A stretch of DNA of 64,000 nucleotides, taken from positions 1,798,001 to 1,862,000 of the forward strand of contig CP102611.1 of assembly GCA_041874755.1 (NCBI GenBank), given 5' to 3'. The stretch comes from Chitinibacter sp. SCUT-21. GTDB lineage: Bacteria > Pseudomonadota > Gammaproteobacteria > Burkholderiales > Chitinibacteraceae. The notes beneath the pieces were generated by a model, which worked only from the letters and a program-made list of their open reading frames with translations, was not told where the DNA came from and ran no database searches. Each line of letters begins with the position of its first letter. The stretch's first letter is position 1. This document shows positions 8,177 to 17,427 of this stretch, one piece after another. The position numbers and the translations under genes are program-made.

Positions 8177-9115
8177 TTAAAGTGGCAAGACTTGCGAAAA
8201 CGCTGTTCGATACTGCGAAGCCAATTCAGCCAAGGTGAATTTGTGATTTTGCCCGCCACGGTGCGCGATTTTGATGCTACCCAGCAAGGACGCCAAACGG
8301 CCTGTGGTTGGCCAATCCCAACCTTGCATCAAACCATGCAATAGCCCCGCCCGAAATGCATCACCGCAGCCTGTTGGGTCGAGCACCGCCGCCGCTTTCA
8401 CAGCAGGAATCTCATAACATTGGCCATCAGCATAGATCGTGGCGCCCTCAGCACCCAAAGTCACCACTAAGGCCGTGACGCGCTGAGCCAATTGCTCAAG
8501 CGATAGACCCGTGGCTTTGCACATCATTTCAGCTTCGTAATCATTGAGCGTGAGGTAGGTTGCCAAATCGATCATTTCGATCAACTCTTCGCCGCTAAAC
8601 ATCGGCATGCCTTGGCCTGGATCGAAAATAAAGGGCACCCCAGCTTGCGCCAACTGGCGCGCATGATCTTGCATACCTTGCTTGCCATCCGGTGACACAA
8701 TACCAATTTTCAGCTTTTCTTTAACATCGGCCACCTGATTCAGATGCGACATCCCCATCGCACCAGGGTGAAAAGCTGTGATCTGGTTATCATCTAAATC
8801 AGTTGTGATGAAACACTGCCCTGTAAAACCTTCTTGTTCGGTAATATAGTCGCGGCGAATCTGCAGTTGATCTAACCACGTGGCATAGACACCAAAATCC
8901 TTACCGACGGTCGCCATAATCAGTGGCTCTGAACCCAGCATTTTTAAGGTATATGCAATATTGCCCGCGCATCCACCCAATTCACGGCGCATTTCCGGCA
9001 CTAAAAATGATACTGACAGAATGTGAATTTGCTCAGGAAGGATGTGTTTTTTGAAATGATCAGGAAACACCATAATGGTGTCGTAAGCCATAGAGCCGCA
9101 AATGAGAGCAGACAT
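8177..9115 (-). CDS. PfkB-family carbohydrate/nucleoside kinase
   Basis: A 312-residue ribokinase-family enzyme. Seen: an N-terminal GSMAYDTI, the GGCAGNIAYTLKMLG glycine motif near residue 47, and the C-terminal signature DPTGCGDAFRAG with its catalytic Asp. Family members phosphorylate sugars or nucleosides using ATP; the long insertion (MRRELGGCAGN) and the overall pattern are closest to adenosine-kinase-like members of Neisseriales, but the substrate is not settled by sequence. The start MSALICG at 9115 follows CGGAGAAAACA, whereas the longer frame to 9172 has an unlikely leader. It stands alone between two intergenic regions, with a terminator downstream. Confidence 0.88.
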   Translation of the reverse strand: MSALICGSMAYDTIMVFPDHFKKHILPEQIHILSVSFLVPEMRRELGGCAGNIAYTLKMLGSEPLIMATVGKDFGVYATWLDQLQIRRDYITEQEGFTGQCFITTDLDDNQITAFHPGAMGMSHLNQVADVKEKLKIGIVSPDGKQGMQDHARQLAQAGVPFIFDPGQGMPMFSGEELIEMIDLATYLTLNDYEAEMMCKATGLSLEQLAQRVTALVVTLGAEGATIYADGQCYEIPAVKAAAVLDPTGCGDAFRAGLLHGLMQGWDWPTTGRLASLLGSIKIAHRGGQNHKFTLAELASQYRTAFSQVLPL

Positions 9116-9322
9116 TGTTTTCTCCGAGGTAGATAGACGAATTATACGTTTGCAACACACAAACATTGCCATGAATTTGATTAATAACTTGAAACCTCAC
9201 TGTTGCACTGCAACCACGTGAGCGCAAAACCCAAAGCCGCTTATCAGATCTGACTTTACCCTGACTAATATTGAAGGCATATTGCACCTTATTAGGGAAA
9301 TTACCTACATTAGTATCATCTT

Positions 9323-10483
9323 ATGTATAACCAGCCTTTTTTCGTCTCGCTCGTTGCGACTATTTGTGCACTACTCGGTGCCGGCATGTACCTGAGCTTA
9401 GCCCGTGGTCACCACAGTGAGCGTGGCATTCACACGCTTGCAACGGGCGGCCTACTTCATCAAACTGGTTGGCTAATTTGGGCGCTGATGAAGTTTCAAG
9501 CAGCGAGTTATGGCGCCTGGCTTGCCGTGTTATTACTTTTACTTGGCCAGCTAGGGTTGTTGGCTGGAACACGCCGCTCATTTGCCCGACCAGCACTTTT
9601 GGGTTGGTGGGCTGCATTATTGGCGCTCTGGCTAGTTGCTGCGGTAGCTAGCATCGCGCAACTGATCACTGCTGCGCAAAGCTCAATAACTCAAGCCGCG
9701 CTACTCGCGCCATTAGCCATTCAAATAGGGAGAGAAGCTTTTCTTCCCGGCAACGATGAGGGTTGGGGGTTTCCACGCTGGCTATTGATCGGTACCACAC
9801 ACGCTTTAGCAGGCAGCTTGATTGCAGTAGGGCTCGGTCATTTGCTCGCCTTATTGACTGCAGCACAAACCAGCTTATTACTGGCCATCATCGCCGCCTT
9901 TGTCGGCTTATTACTGCCATACAGTTATCAGCTAATGATTTCGCATCGCCTCTATACTCGATTAGGCAAATTAGTGCGCTATGACGCTTTAACCGGCTTG
10001 CTTAATCGCCGCGGCATGGAAGAGCACGCTAGCCGCGAATTGCACCGCGCCAGAAAGCACCAAAGCTCCTTAGGTTTAATGCTGATCGACATCGATCAAT
10101 TCCGGATCGTAAATCAGCGCTATGGTTACGGTGCGGGGGATGTGGCGTTGAAAAAATGCGCGAAAAGAATCCGCGAAATTGCTGGTGAAGAAGCTCTGAT
10201 TGGCCGGATCGCGGGGGAGGAATTTTGCATTATTTTCCCCGAAAAAGACTCACACAGCCTACGCATTTTGGCAGTAGAAATCGAAATGGCGCTGCAAGCG
10301 CTGGTCATTGAGCATGGCGATCATAGCTTTCATGTATCCGTCACTTTATCGTTGGTTAAATTTGGCCATCACGGCAATCAATTCGAAGCTTTGTTACAAC
10401 ACGCAGAGGAAAAACTACAACAGCGCAAAGGTAATTTGCGTAATGAAAAGCTGCCCAACGATACCGTAGGCGCAATGACTTAA
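9323..10483 (+). CDS. Membrane diguanylate cyclase with AGEEF signature
   Basis: A 386-residue inner-membrane protein with about six hydrophobic segments in the first 200 residues, then a GGDEF domain (residues about 215-370). Seen: ALTGLLNRRGMEEH, MLIDIDQFRIVNQRYGYGAGD, then RIAGEEFCIIFPEK, where the usual GG[D/E]EF reads AGEEF. The Mg-binding Asp in IDID and the third acidic residue are kept, so cyclic di-GMP synthesis is plausible; AGDEF-type cyclases are known to be active. The inhibitory RxxD I-site normally five residues before the signature is missing (GEEA there), which suggests no product inhibition. No sensor domain beyond the membrane part. Single gene. Confidence 0.88.
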   Translation: MYNQPFFVSLVATICALLGAGMYLSLARGHHSERGIHTLATGGLLHQTGWLIWALMKFQAASYGAWLAVLLLLLGQLGLLAGTRRSFARPALLGWWAALLALWLVAAVASIAQLITAAQSSITQAALLAPLAIQIGREAFLPGNDEGWGFPRWLLIGTTHALAGSLIAVGLGHLLALLTAAQTSLLLAIIAAFVGLLLPYSYQLMISHRLYTRLGKLVRYDALTGLLNRRGMEEHASRELHRARKHQSSLGLMLIDIDQFRIVNQRYGYGAGDVALKKCAKRIREIAGEEALIGRIAGEEFCIIFPEKDSHSLRILAVEIEMALQALVIEHGDHSFHVSVTLSLVKFGHHGNQFEALLQHAEEKLQQRKGNLRNEKLPNDTVGAMT

Positions 10484-10612
10484 TCGCCGCATCAAACCAA
10501 GCGCTTGCTTTAGATCAATGGGTCGCAAGTTAATAGTAATCAATCACTTACTAGCATAATACCGCAGTGATACAGTATTCAGGCTTCCCTTCTCGCCCAC
10601 AGGAAACCTGCG

Positions 10613-11884
10613 ATGAAATTCGACACCCTCGCTATTCACGGCGGTTACAGCCCCGACCCCACCACCAAAGCCGTTGCAGTACCAATTTACCAAACCACCA
10701 GCTATGCCTTTGACGACACTCAACACGGCGCAGATTTATTTGATCTGAAGGTCAAAGGCAATATCTATACCCGAATTATGAACCCCACTACCGATGTGCT
10801 TGAGCAGCGCGTTACTGCGCTCGAGGGCGGCATTGGGGCACTGGCACTCGCCTCAGGGCAAGCGGCCATTACGTACGCCATCTTGACCATTGCCGAAGCG
10901 GGCGACAACATCATCGCGACCAGCGCATTGTATGGCGGCACCTATAATCTTTTCGCCCATACACTGCCACAATACGGCATCAGCGTGCGTTTTGTAGATG
11001 CAAATGACCCGCAAGCCGCCGCAGCCTTAATCGATGAAAAAACCAAGGCGATCTATTGCGAATCGATTGGCAACCCATTGGGCAACGTCGTTGACTTTGC
11101 CGCATTTGCGCAAGTGGCCCATGCCGGCGGCGTACCGCTGATTGTCGACAATACCGTGCCAACGCCGTATCTGACTCGCCCGTTCGAGCACGGCGCTGAC
11201 ATTGTCGTGCATAGCCTCACGAAATACATGGGCGGCCACGGCACCAGCATTGGCGGCATTATTGTCGATAGCGGCAAATTCCCTTGGGCCGAGCATAAAG
11301 CGCGTTTTCGTCGTCTCAATGAGCCCGAAGTGAGCTACCACGGCGTGGTGTACACCGAAGCGCTTGGCGAAGCAGCCTTTATTGGTCGCGCACGCACCGT
11401 ACCGCTGCGCAATATGGGCGCATGCATTTCGCCATTTAATGCGTTTTTAATTTTGCAGGGTTTGGAAACGCTGGCGCTGCGCATGGATAGACACGTAGAC
11501 AACGCGCTAAAAGTCGCCGAATTCCTTGCCACTCATCCAAAAGTGGAATGGGTCAACTACGCTGGTCAAGCTGGTCACCCCAGCAAGGCCTTGGTCGACA
11601 AATACTTCGGTGGCAAAGCGTCAGGTTTATTGACCTTTGGCGTTAAGGGCGGTCGCGAAGCCGGTGCTCGCTTTCAAGATACGCTGCAATTGATCACTCG
11701 CCTCGTGAATATTGGCGACGCCAAATCGCTCGCTTGCCATCCGGCCAGCACGACACATCGTCAGTTGTCACCGGAAGAATTGAAAAAAGCGGGCGTTTCG
11801 GAGGACATGGTCAGATTATCGATCGGTATCGAACACATCGACGATATACTGGCCGATCTGGATCAGGCTCTGGCCAAAGCTTAA
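10613..11884 (+). CDS. metY: O-acetylhomoserine sulfhydrylase
   Basis: A 423-residue PLP enzyme of the Cys/Met metabolism family, usual length for MetY. Seen: [16 protein letters not shown] at the start, the active-site lysine in [16 protein letters not shown], and [10 protein letters not shown] earlier. It joins O-acetyl-L-homoserine with sulfide (or methanethiol) to give homocysteine or methionine in the cytoplasm. The longer family insertion ([16 protein letters not shown]) separates it from cystathionine gamma-synthase. It is monocistronic; the downstream palindrome probably terminates it and the convergent kinase gene. A promoter is not obvious, and no SAM riboswitch is seen upstream. 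Confidence 0.93.
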   Translation: MKFDTLAIHGGYSPDPTTKAVAVPIYQTTSYAFDDTQHGADLFDLKVKGNIYTRIMNPTTDVLEQRVTALEGGIGALALASGQAAITYAILTIAEAGDNIIATSALYGGTYNLFAHTLPQYGISVRFVDANDPQAAAALIDEKTKAIYCESIGNPLGNVVDFAAFAQVAHAGGVPLIVDNTVPTPYLTRPFEHGADIVVHSLTKYMGGHGTSIGGIIVDSGKFPWAEHKARFRRLNEPEVSYHGVVYTEALGEAAFIGRARTVPLRNMGACISPFNAFLILQGLETLALRMDRHVDNALKVAEFLATHPKVEWVNYAGQAGHPSKALVDKYFGGKASGLLTFGVKGGREAGARFQDTLQLITRLVNIGDAKSLACHPASTTHRQLSPEELKKAGVSEDMVRLSIGIEHIDDILADLDQALAKA

Positions 11885-11894
11885 TACCCACTAG

Positions 11895-11941
11895 GGTATA
11901 TCCACCAAAACCATACTTAAAATGGAATTGATGGATATACC
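11895..11941. repeat. Intergenic palindrome, GGTATAT family, copy 2
   Basis: Ten-bp perfect arms GGTATATCCA (11895-11904) and its complement (11932-11941), plus a smaller ATACCC-ACTA-GGGTAT hairpin overlapping its left side (11884-11899). It lies between the convergent metY and kinase-like genes. Confidence 0.65.
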
Positions 11942-12421
11942 TTAAATTAGGTGAATGGCATTTAATGCACTTTTGCTTCTTGCCCGCCCGTGCCCTTGCA
12001 CCAATACCGGCGCAATTTCTCGCTCTAACAACGCTTGCCGATACAGTTCAAACAGCATCGCCCTATCGTGTGGGTTTTCGCGTAGCGGGTCGTCCTGCCA
12101 CGGTAAATCAGGCACAGTGAGTAAGTGAATCGCGTAATCGGCCGGTTGCCACAACTTCGCAAGTGCAGCTGGGCATTCGCCAAACCGTACCTGTGCCCAG
12201 ATGATGCACACCAACACCGTCGTATCACAAACCAGCCATTGCGCGCCTTGCGCAAGTTGTTCTTCCAAGGCGAGTTGCCCATGCGCAATCGCGATAATGT
12301 CATCCATGCTGTAGCTATGCCGCTGCTGTGCGGCAAACCACGGGCGGGAAAACTCGGGCACCCACGGTGCCGCCAGCTCGCGCGCTAAATCACGCGCCAA
12401 GCTGGTTTTGCCGCACGCCAA
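11942..12421 (-). CDS. Nicotinamide-riboside-kinase-like ATPase, N-terminus truncated
   Basis: A 159-residue product like the P-loop kinase domain of NadR, which phosphorylates nicotinamide riboside taken up by PnuC. Seen: CGKTSLARDLA (second half of a Walker A motif), PEFSRPWFA, QWLVCDTTVLVCIIWA, and a C-terminal LRENPHDRAMLFELY. The first half of Walker A (GxxxS) is missing: the reading frame has a TAA directly before a possible TTG start at 12421. The start region overlaps the end of pnuC by 37 bases. The simplest reading is a deletion that removed the start and first ten or so codons, so the enzyme is probably inactive or poorly made. It is still otherwise intact. Confidence 0.7.
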   Translation of the reverse strand: MACGKTSLARDLARELAAPWVPEFSRPWFAAQQRHSYSMDDIIAIAHGQLALEEQLAQGAQWLVCDTTVLVCIIWAQVRFGECPAALAKLWQPADYAIHLLTVPDLPWQDDPLRENPHDRAMLFELYRQALLEREIAPVLVQGHGRARSKSALNAIHLI

Positions 12422-12951
12422 TTACGCCAGCCCCAAATCGCCAGCAAGGTCAGCAAGATATACAACACGCCGGTGATATACAGCGTTTTATAGAAATACA
12501 CGCCGCTGGCCATTAAATTGAGCACAATCCAATATGGCCAGTTTTCGATGCGTTTTTTCGCCTGCATCCACTGCGCCAACAAGCCAAACACAAAAATCGA
12601 CGAATCGAGCACTGGCACATCGGTCGGCAAGAAATGAATCTGCAGCGTCGAAACCAAGGCTGTGAGCGCAATACCAAGGCCATTGATGACAAGCCATTCA
12701 TTTCGACTGAGGTGGCGGATAGGTAAAGTGGGTTGACTGGCATTTCCCCGCCATTGCAACCAGCCGTACACCGCCAGCACCGCGTACACGCCTTGCAGCG
12801 TTGCCTCACCAAATAATTGAAACTTAAAAAACAGCCCGACATATAGCAAGCTGGCCACCAATTGCAACGGCCAAGTCCAAACATGGCCGCGCGCCGCCAG
12901 CGCGATGGCGAGTAAAGTCAGCACAAAGCCAACGATTTCAATCAAAGACAT
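12385..12951 (-). CDS. pnuC: Nicotinamide riboside transporter PnuC
   Basis: A 188-residue integral membrane protein with about seven hydrophobic segments, typical of PnuC. Seen: ARGHVWTWPLQLVASLLYV, LQGVYAVLAVYGWLQW, and NWPYWIVLNLMASGVYFYKTLYITGVLY, with the aromatic residues of the substrate channel. PnuC imports nicotinamide riboside for NAD salvage by facilitated diffusion, driven by intracellular phosphorylation. Start MSLIEIVGF at 12951 has GGAAG eight bases upstream. The last residues (WRAAKPAWRVI) are read through the region of the downstream kinase in another frame, which suggests the original C-terminus was altered by the same deletion. It forms an operon with the kinase-like gene. 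Confidence 0.9.
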   Translation of the reverse strand: MSLIEIVGFVLTLLAIALAARGHVWTWPLQLVASLLYVGLFFKFQLFGEATLQGVYAVLAVYGWLQWRGNASQPTLPIRHLSRNEWLVINGLGIALTALVSTLQIHFLPTDVPVLDSSIFVFGLLAQWMQAKKRIENWPYWIVLNLMASGVYFYKTLYITGVLYILLTLLAIWGWRNWRAAKPAWRVI

Positions 12952-13169
12952 AACATAGGCTTCCAAATCAGTTGCCGGCTAGTTTAACAGGCGAAGGCAT
13001 CCGTGACGGCGCAATCGCCCGAGATCACAGCGTATCATGCGGCAAATCGCCTACAATTTGCGCTAATTCAAATTTTCCGTCACAGATGCATCTGCACCAT
13101 TCTGCACACAGAATGTCACTGTATAATCTGTTAGACCGCAGATCAGCCCTTACCGTCGGAACAATCATC

Positions 13170-14291
13170 ATGACCAGCACTGTGTTACCTAGCGCGCAAC
13201 GCCTTGTTATTAAAGTCGGCTCCAGCCTTGTTACCAACGATGGTAAGGGTTTAGATCACACGGCCCTGAGCCGTTGGGCCAAAGAAATTGCCGAGCTTGC
13301 CCGCCAAGGCAAACAAGTGGTTTTGGTGTCGAGCGGCGCGATTGCCGAAGGCGTGGCTAGACTGGGTTGGAGTAGCAAGCCAACCGCCGTGCACGAAAAA
13401 CAAGCTGCCGCAGCCGTTGGGCAAATGGGTTTGTGCCGCGCGTATGAAGCGGCCTTTCAAGAATACGGCTTAACTTGCGCCCAAGTTTTGCTAACCCACG
13501 AAGATTTATCTGATCGCACCCGCTATTTAAATGCAAGGTCAACTTTATTGACGCTATTGCAATTGGGCGTGATTCCTATCATTAACGAGAACGACACCGT
13601 CGTCACCGCCGAAATTAAATTTGGTGATAACGATACGCTAGGCGCCTTGGTCACCAATTTGATCGAAGGCGACGCACTGGTCATCCTCACCGACCAAACC
13701 GGGCTTTACACTGCCGATCCACGCAGCAATCCTGATGCGACCTTGGTGCGCTTTGCCACGGCAGGCGACGAGGCACTCGAAGCAATGGCCGGCGGCGCCG
13801 GTTCTAGCGTTGGCACCGGCGGCATGTACACCAAAATCATCGCTGCCAAACGCGCTGCGCGCAGTGGTGCCGCGACGATTATCGCCTGCGGTCGTGAGCA
13901 AGAAGTCCTCACCCGCCTTGCGGCTGGCGAAGCGATAGGCACGCAACTGACTGCTCATACCTCGCCTCTAGCGGCTAAAAAGCAATGGATTGCCGATCAT
14001 TTGCAGCTCAAGGGTCGAGTGACTTTGGATGCAGGTGCGGTGCGCGCGCTCAAACAAGGTGGGTCAAGCTTATTGCCGATTGGCGTGAGCGCCGTTGAAG
14101 GCGAATTCCTGCGTGGTGAAGTGGTGAGTTGTATTGATAGCAATGGTGTGGAAATTGCACGTGGGCTGATTAATTACAGCTCGCAAGAAACCAGCCGTAT
14201 TCTGCGCCACCCAACCGGTCAGATCGAAGCGATTTTGGGTTATATCGACGAAGCTGAACTGATCCATCGCGATAATCTAGTTATTTCCTAA
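13170..14291 (+). CDS. proB: Glutamate 5-kinase
   Basis: A 373-residue enzyme of the first step of proline synthesis: ATP plus glutamate gives glutamyl-5-phosphate. Seen: amino-acid-kinase motifs ([47 protein letters not shown]) and a C-terminal PUA domain ([17 protein letters not shown] to the end), the standard beta-proteobacterial layout. The start [16 protein letters not shown] at 13170 is set by CGGA upstream and by family alignment; the open frame back to 12972 is not likely coding. It is followed within 60 bases by a TPR-glycosyltransferase. proA is not in the window. The CNP1-family gene nearby is a frequent neighbour of proB. Confidence 0.95.
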   Translation: MTSTVLPSAQRLVIKVGSSLVTNDGKGLDHTALSRWAKEIAELARQGKQVVLVSSGAIAEGVARLGWSSKPTAVHEKQAAAAVGQMGLCRAYEAAFQEYGLTCAQVLLTHEDLSDRTRYLNARSTLLTLLQLGVIPIINENDTVVTAEIKFGDNDTLGALVTNLIEGDALVILTDQTGLYTADPRSNPDATLVRFATAGDEALEAMAGGAGSSVGTGGMYTKIIAAKRAARSGAATIIACGREQEVLTRLAAGEAIGTQLTAHTSPLAAKKQWIADHLQLKGRVTLDAGAVRALKQGGSSLLPIGVSAVEGEFLRGEVVSCIDSNGVEIARGLINYSSQETSRILRHPTGQIEAILGYIDEAELIHRDNLVIS

Positions 14292-14351
14292 TGGGTATCG
14301 GGCTACAAGCTATACTCAAATTGGGCTTTAAACAAATACATAGGTGATAAA

Positions 14352-15770
14352 GTGAAAGACCCAGTCCAGCTAGCACAAATGGCCCGCGCTGCAGCGCAAA
14401 GAATGGACTGGGCCAGTGCCCAACACCTGATGCTTGAGGCACTACAACTCGCGCCTGATGCCCCTGCATTGCATTTGAATTACGGCAATATATTAAAGCA
14501 ACTGGGCCGCTACGACGAAGCCCGAGTCGCGTATGAACAAGCTTTGTACTGGCAACCTAACTGGGCCGACGCACAATACAATCTGGGCAATCTAGCGCTG
14601 GTTCAGCATGATTTTATTGCCGCCACTGAGCACTACCGCGCGACACTCGACGCCAACCCAAAGCATATTGAGGCGCACTACAATTTGGCTACCTTATTGA
14701 CCAATCTTGGCCAATTTGCCCCAGCGCACCAGCACTTTGCCGCCGCGCTGGCACTTAACCCGCAACACACCGATGCACTACATAACCTAGGCCGTCTGTA
14801 TCGACGCGAAAATCGCCACGATCTTGCGCGGCGCTATTATCAATTGGCGCTGGCCAGCAATCCTGAACACGCTTTATCCCAATACAGCTTAGGTACGCTC
14901 GATTTATATGAGGGAAACTGGCTCAGTGGTTGGGCGGGCTATGAAAAACGCTGGGCGGCCCTGCATAAACCCTATCCGCAAACCGCACTGCCGCGCTGGT
15001 CAGGAGAAGCGGTCTCTGGCAATGCGAAATTATTAGTCATCGCAGAACAGGGTTTTGGCGATATATTACAATTTTCCCGCTTCTTTCCTAGTTTATTACA
15101 GCATTTCAGCGAAGTTAGCGTACTGATTCCTGCAGCGCTACTGCGTTTATTCACCGATAGTTTTGATAAAAAAATTCAGTTCATCACCGAACTGGACCAT
15201 CATGCAGGATTTAGCCACCATATTCCGATGATGAGTGTAGCGTTCGCACTCAATATCACCGAGCAAACGCTCAGCGGCCAAGCGTATCTGCGCGCCAACT
15301 CAGCAGCGGTGCAAGCTTGGTGCGATCAGCTACCAAAGGGATTTAAAGTTGGGTTGGCATGGCAAGGCAATCCGCAACAAGTCGATAACCGTTGGCGCAG
15401 TATTCCCAGCCATTGTCTCACCCCCTTGCTGGCGATAGACCAGGTCATTTGGTGCAATCTGCAATACAGGATTGCAGCCCCCGCTCAGCTGCGTGATGAC
15501 AGCACGCAATGGCAAGATTTTGCGGATGCGGCGGCGTATATTCAAAATTTGGATTTGGTGATCAGCGCGTGTACTGCAACAGTGCATTTAGCGGGCGCCT
15601 TGGGCGTTCCAACCATTTTGCTATGCCGTCATGATGCCGATTGGCGCTGGCAAGGTGAGCGCAGTGATAGCCCTTGGTATGCGTCGATCCGTATTTTACG
15701 CCAACATGCGCTGCTGGATTGGGCCACACCAATCTCAGCAGCGGTGCAGGCAGTGAAAGCTAGAATTTAA
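14352..15770 (+). CDS. TPR protein with GT9-like glycosyltransferase domain
   Basis: A 472-residue protein. The N-terminal half has about five to six tetratricopeptide repeats (for example ALHLNYGNILKQLGRYDEA and DALHNLGRLYRRENRHDLA). The C-terminal half is related to ADP-heptose-type (GT9) glycosyltransferases: EQGFGDILQFSRFFPSLL, GLAWQGNPQQ, HLAGALGVPTILL, and DWRWQGERSDSPWY. Such TPR-GT9 proteins are found near surface polysaccharide or flagellar genes and probably modify proteins or glycans; the donor and acceptor are unknown. The usual Asp in the VDTA motif reads SACTAT here, so activity is uncertain. Follows proB on the same strand but with a 60-base gap. Confidence 0.8.
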   Translation: MKDPVQLAQMARAAAQRMDWASAQHLMLEALQLAPDAPALHLNYGNILKQLGRYDEARVAYEQALYWQPNWADAQYNLGNLALVQHDFIAATEHYRATLDANPKHIEAHYNLATLLTNLGQFAPAHQHFAAALALNPQHTDALHNLGRLYRRENRHDLARRYYQLALASNPEHALSQYSLGTLDLYEGNWLSGWAGYEKRWAALHKPYPQTALPRWSGEAVSGNAKLLVIAEQGFGDILQFSRFFPSLLQHFSEVSVLIPAALLRLFTDSFDKKIQFITELDHHAGFSHHIPMMSVAFALNITEQTLSGQAYLRANSAAVQAWCDQLPKGFKVGLAWQGNPQQVDNRWRSIPSHCLTPLLAIDQVIWCNLQYRIAAPAQLRDDSTQWQDFADAAAYIQNLDLVISACTATVHLAGALGVPTILLCRHDADWRWQGERSDSPWYASIRILRQHALLDWATPISAAVQAVKARI

Positions 15771-15774
15771 CGCC

Positions 15775-16353
15775 TTATTTCACTTGGCAATCGTAGCACT
15801 CACTTTGCTGAATCGGTTTCCCGAAATTCTTTTTAATGCTTTCAAGTTTATGCGGCGAGCTCAAAGTACAAAACTCATCCGCCAAATAACCTTGCCAGGC
15901 ATTGTGGCCATTTTTCCGGTTTGGTTTCCAATCTTTGGAGCTTAACTCGCGCCATTCGCTTTTTGACGTACTACTTGCGTAGCGACGATATTGATTCGTT
16001 TCACAATCAAGCCCCTCGTAGATCAAGGTCGTTACATTACCCTCGGCCGGCTTAATCGCCATGGCATAACGCACGATATTGTCGCTGCCGACGCTAATGC
16101 TATCGAGCGAAATCATGAAAGTATTTTTAATATTTTGCTGAGGAAAATGAAACACCGACCAATTACCGAGATTAGCAACGCTTGGCAAAGTAAATGCGGC
16201 TTCGGTCGGCACGGGAGGCTTGCCATCAACCCACTCACGAATTTCTTTTAAATTGCTACCATCGCCCGAATTACCTGTCGGTGCATTTTCTAGAGCAAAG
16301 ACCACGGAAGTCGTACTCGCGCACATTATCAACGTCAATAGCGCCAAGCGCAT
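15775..16353 (-). CDS. CNP1-like family secreted protein
   Basis: A 192-residue exported protein with a signal peptide (MRLALLTLIMCASTTSVVFA) and a mature part resembling the CNP1 (cryptic neisserial protein 1) family: IREWVDGKPP near the start, SVGSDNIVRYAMAIKP, and LIYEGLDCETNQYRRYA. A C-terminal QQSECYDCQVK has two Cys that could form a disulfide. The function is unknown; the family is confined mostly to beta-proteobacteria and often sits beside proB. The start at 16353 has GGGGAAA upstream and makes the signal peptide; the ATG at 16371 would extend it with WGNT. Convergent with the TPR gene, with no gap. Confidence 0.82.
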   Translation of the reverse strand: MRLALLTLIMCASTTSVVFALENAPTGNSGDGSNLKEIREWVDGKPPVPTEAAFTLPSVANLGNWSVFHFPQQNIKNTFMISLDSISVGSDNIVRYAMAIKPAEGNVTTLIYEGLDCETNQYRRYASSTSKSEWRELSSKDWKPNRKNGHNAWQGYLADEFCTLSSPHKLESIKKNFGKPIQQSECYDCQVK

Positions 16354-16398
16354 GGTGTTTCCCCAAAGCAAAAACGAAATGCTACCACGCCGCCCTAA

Positions 16399-17427
16399 TT
16401 AATGTGAGATTCGGATCATCGGGATCTTTTCACCTTCGTGCTCACTAACCCAAGCTGGCTGCAAGGTAACATGGTCAATGTGATACTTTTCTTCCAACAT
16501 TTGATTGAGCTGCAAAATCATCTGCGGCCATGCGGCGGGATCATCGATGATTAAATGTGCCGATAATGCGGTGCGTTTGCCGCCGATGCTCCAGACGTGT
16601 AAATCATGCAATTCACGAATACCTGGCGTGGCTGAAATCTCGTTCGCCACCGCTTCCAAGTTTAAGCCGTCAGGTACGCCGTCCATTAATAAATGTGTCG
16701 ATTGTTTCAGCAGCGCCCATGTTGAGCGCAAAATTAGCAGCGAAACCGCAATCGATAAAATCGGGTCGATCGGTTTCCAGCCGGTGTAGTAAATCACCGC
16801 ACCGGCCGCAATCGCCGCCACCGAACCCAATAAATCTCCCAACACATGGATTAAAGCCGCGCGGCTATTGAGGTTGTCATGATCGTGCGAGAGCTGCCAT
16901 GCGGAAATAATATTGATCAGCAAGCCGATCACCGCGATCACCATCACACCCAAACCGTTGACCGGCTCAGGGTTTAGTAAGCGCTGCACCGCCTCGACGA
17001 TAATCCATACCACCAAGGCCATCATTGTTACGCTATTAATCAACGCGCCAATCAATTCCGCACGCGCGTAACCGTAGGATTTAGCCGCATTCGCCGGACG
17101 CTGACCGATCACATTGGCAATCAAGGCCAGTAGCAAGGCGGCGCTGTCGGTCATCATATGCCCGGCATCGGAAATCAGGGCCAAGGAGCCAGACCAAAAG
17201 CCGCCAGCCAGTTCGACAAAAGCAAAGCCAAAGGTGACGATTAGCGCAATCATCAGCCGTTTTTGCGAAGTGGGCGCACCATGGTCGTGATGGTGGTGGC
17301 TATGGTCATGGTGATGATCGTGCTTGGCATTATGGCCGCCGGGTCTGTCGTGCGGGTGCGCGTGTTGTTCGCCCTCGGGGAAATGCTTATGCGTATGGGG
17401 TGTATTGCTCACCAGATCTTTCCTCAT
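16399..17427 (-). CDS. Cation-diffusion-facilitator zinc exporter (ZitB/CzcD-like)
   Basis: A 342-residue inner-membrane transporter. The N-terminal 45 residues are very His-rich (HTHKHFPEGEQHAHPHD, HDHHHDHSHHHHDHG), as in zinc-specific CDFs. Six membrane segments follow; HxxxD-type ligand pairs are seen (LALISDAGHMMTDSAALLLAL and SAWQLSH...AALIHVLGDLLGSVAAI). The C-terminal cytoplasmic domain (LHDLHVWSIGGKRTALSAHLI) is the CDF metallochaperone-like fold. It should export Zn2+ in exchange for protons. Its ATG overlaps the TGA of the histidine-kinase gene by four bases, so it is translationally coupled to that two-component system. Confidence 0.92.
   Translation of the reverse strand: MRKDLVSNTPHTHKHFPEGEQHAHPHDRPGGHNAKHDHHHDHSHHHHDHGAPTSQKRLMIALIVTFGFAFVELAGGFWSGSLALISDAGHMMTDSAALLLALIANVIGQRPANAAKSYGYARAELIGALINSVTMMALVVWIIVEAVQRLLNPEPVNGLGVMVIAVIGLLINIISAWQLSHDHDNLNSRAALIHVLGDLLGSVAAIAAGAVIYYTGWKPIDPILSIAVSLLILRSTWALLKQSTHLLMDGVPDGLNLEAVANEISATPGIRELHDLHVWSIGGKRTALSAHLIIDDPAAWPQMILQLNQMLEEKYHIDHVTLQPAWVSEHEGEKIPMIRISH

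Noticed and set aside
12952..13169. Possible NAD-sensing riboswitch ahead of pnuC or an upstream ORF for proB
   Set aside because: No recognisable NAD+-I or NAD+-II core was seen, and the open frame before proB lacks ribosome-binding site and family similarity.
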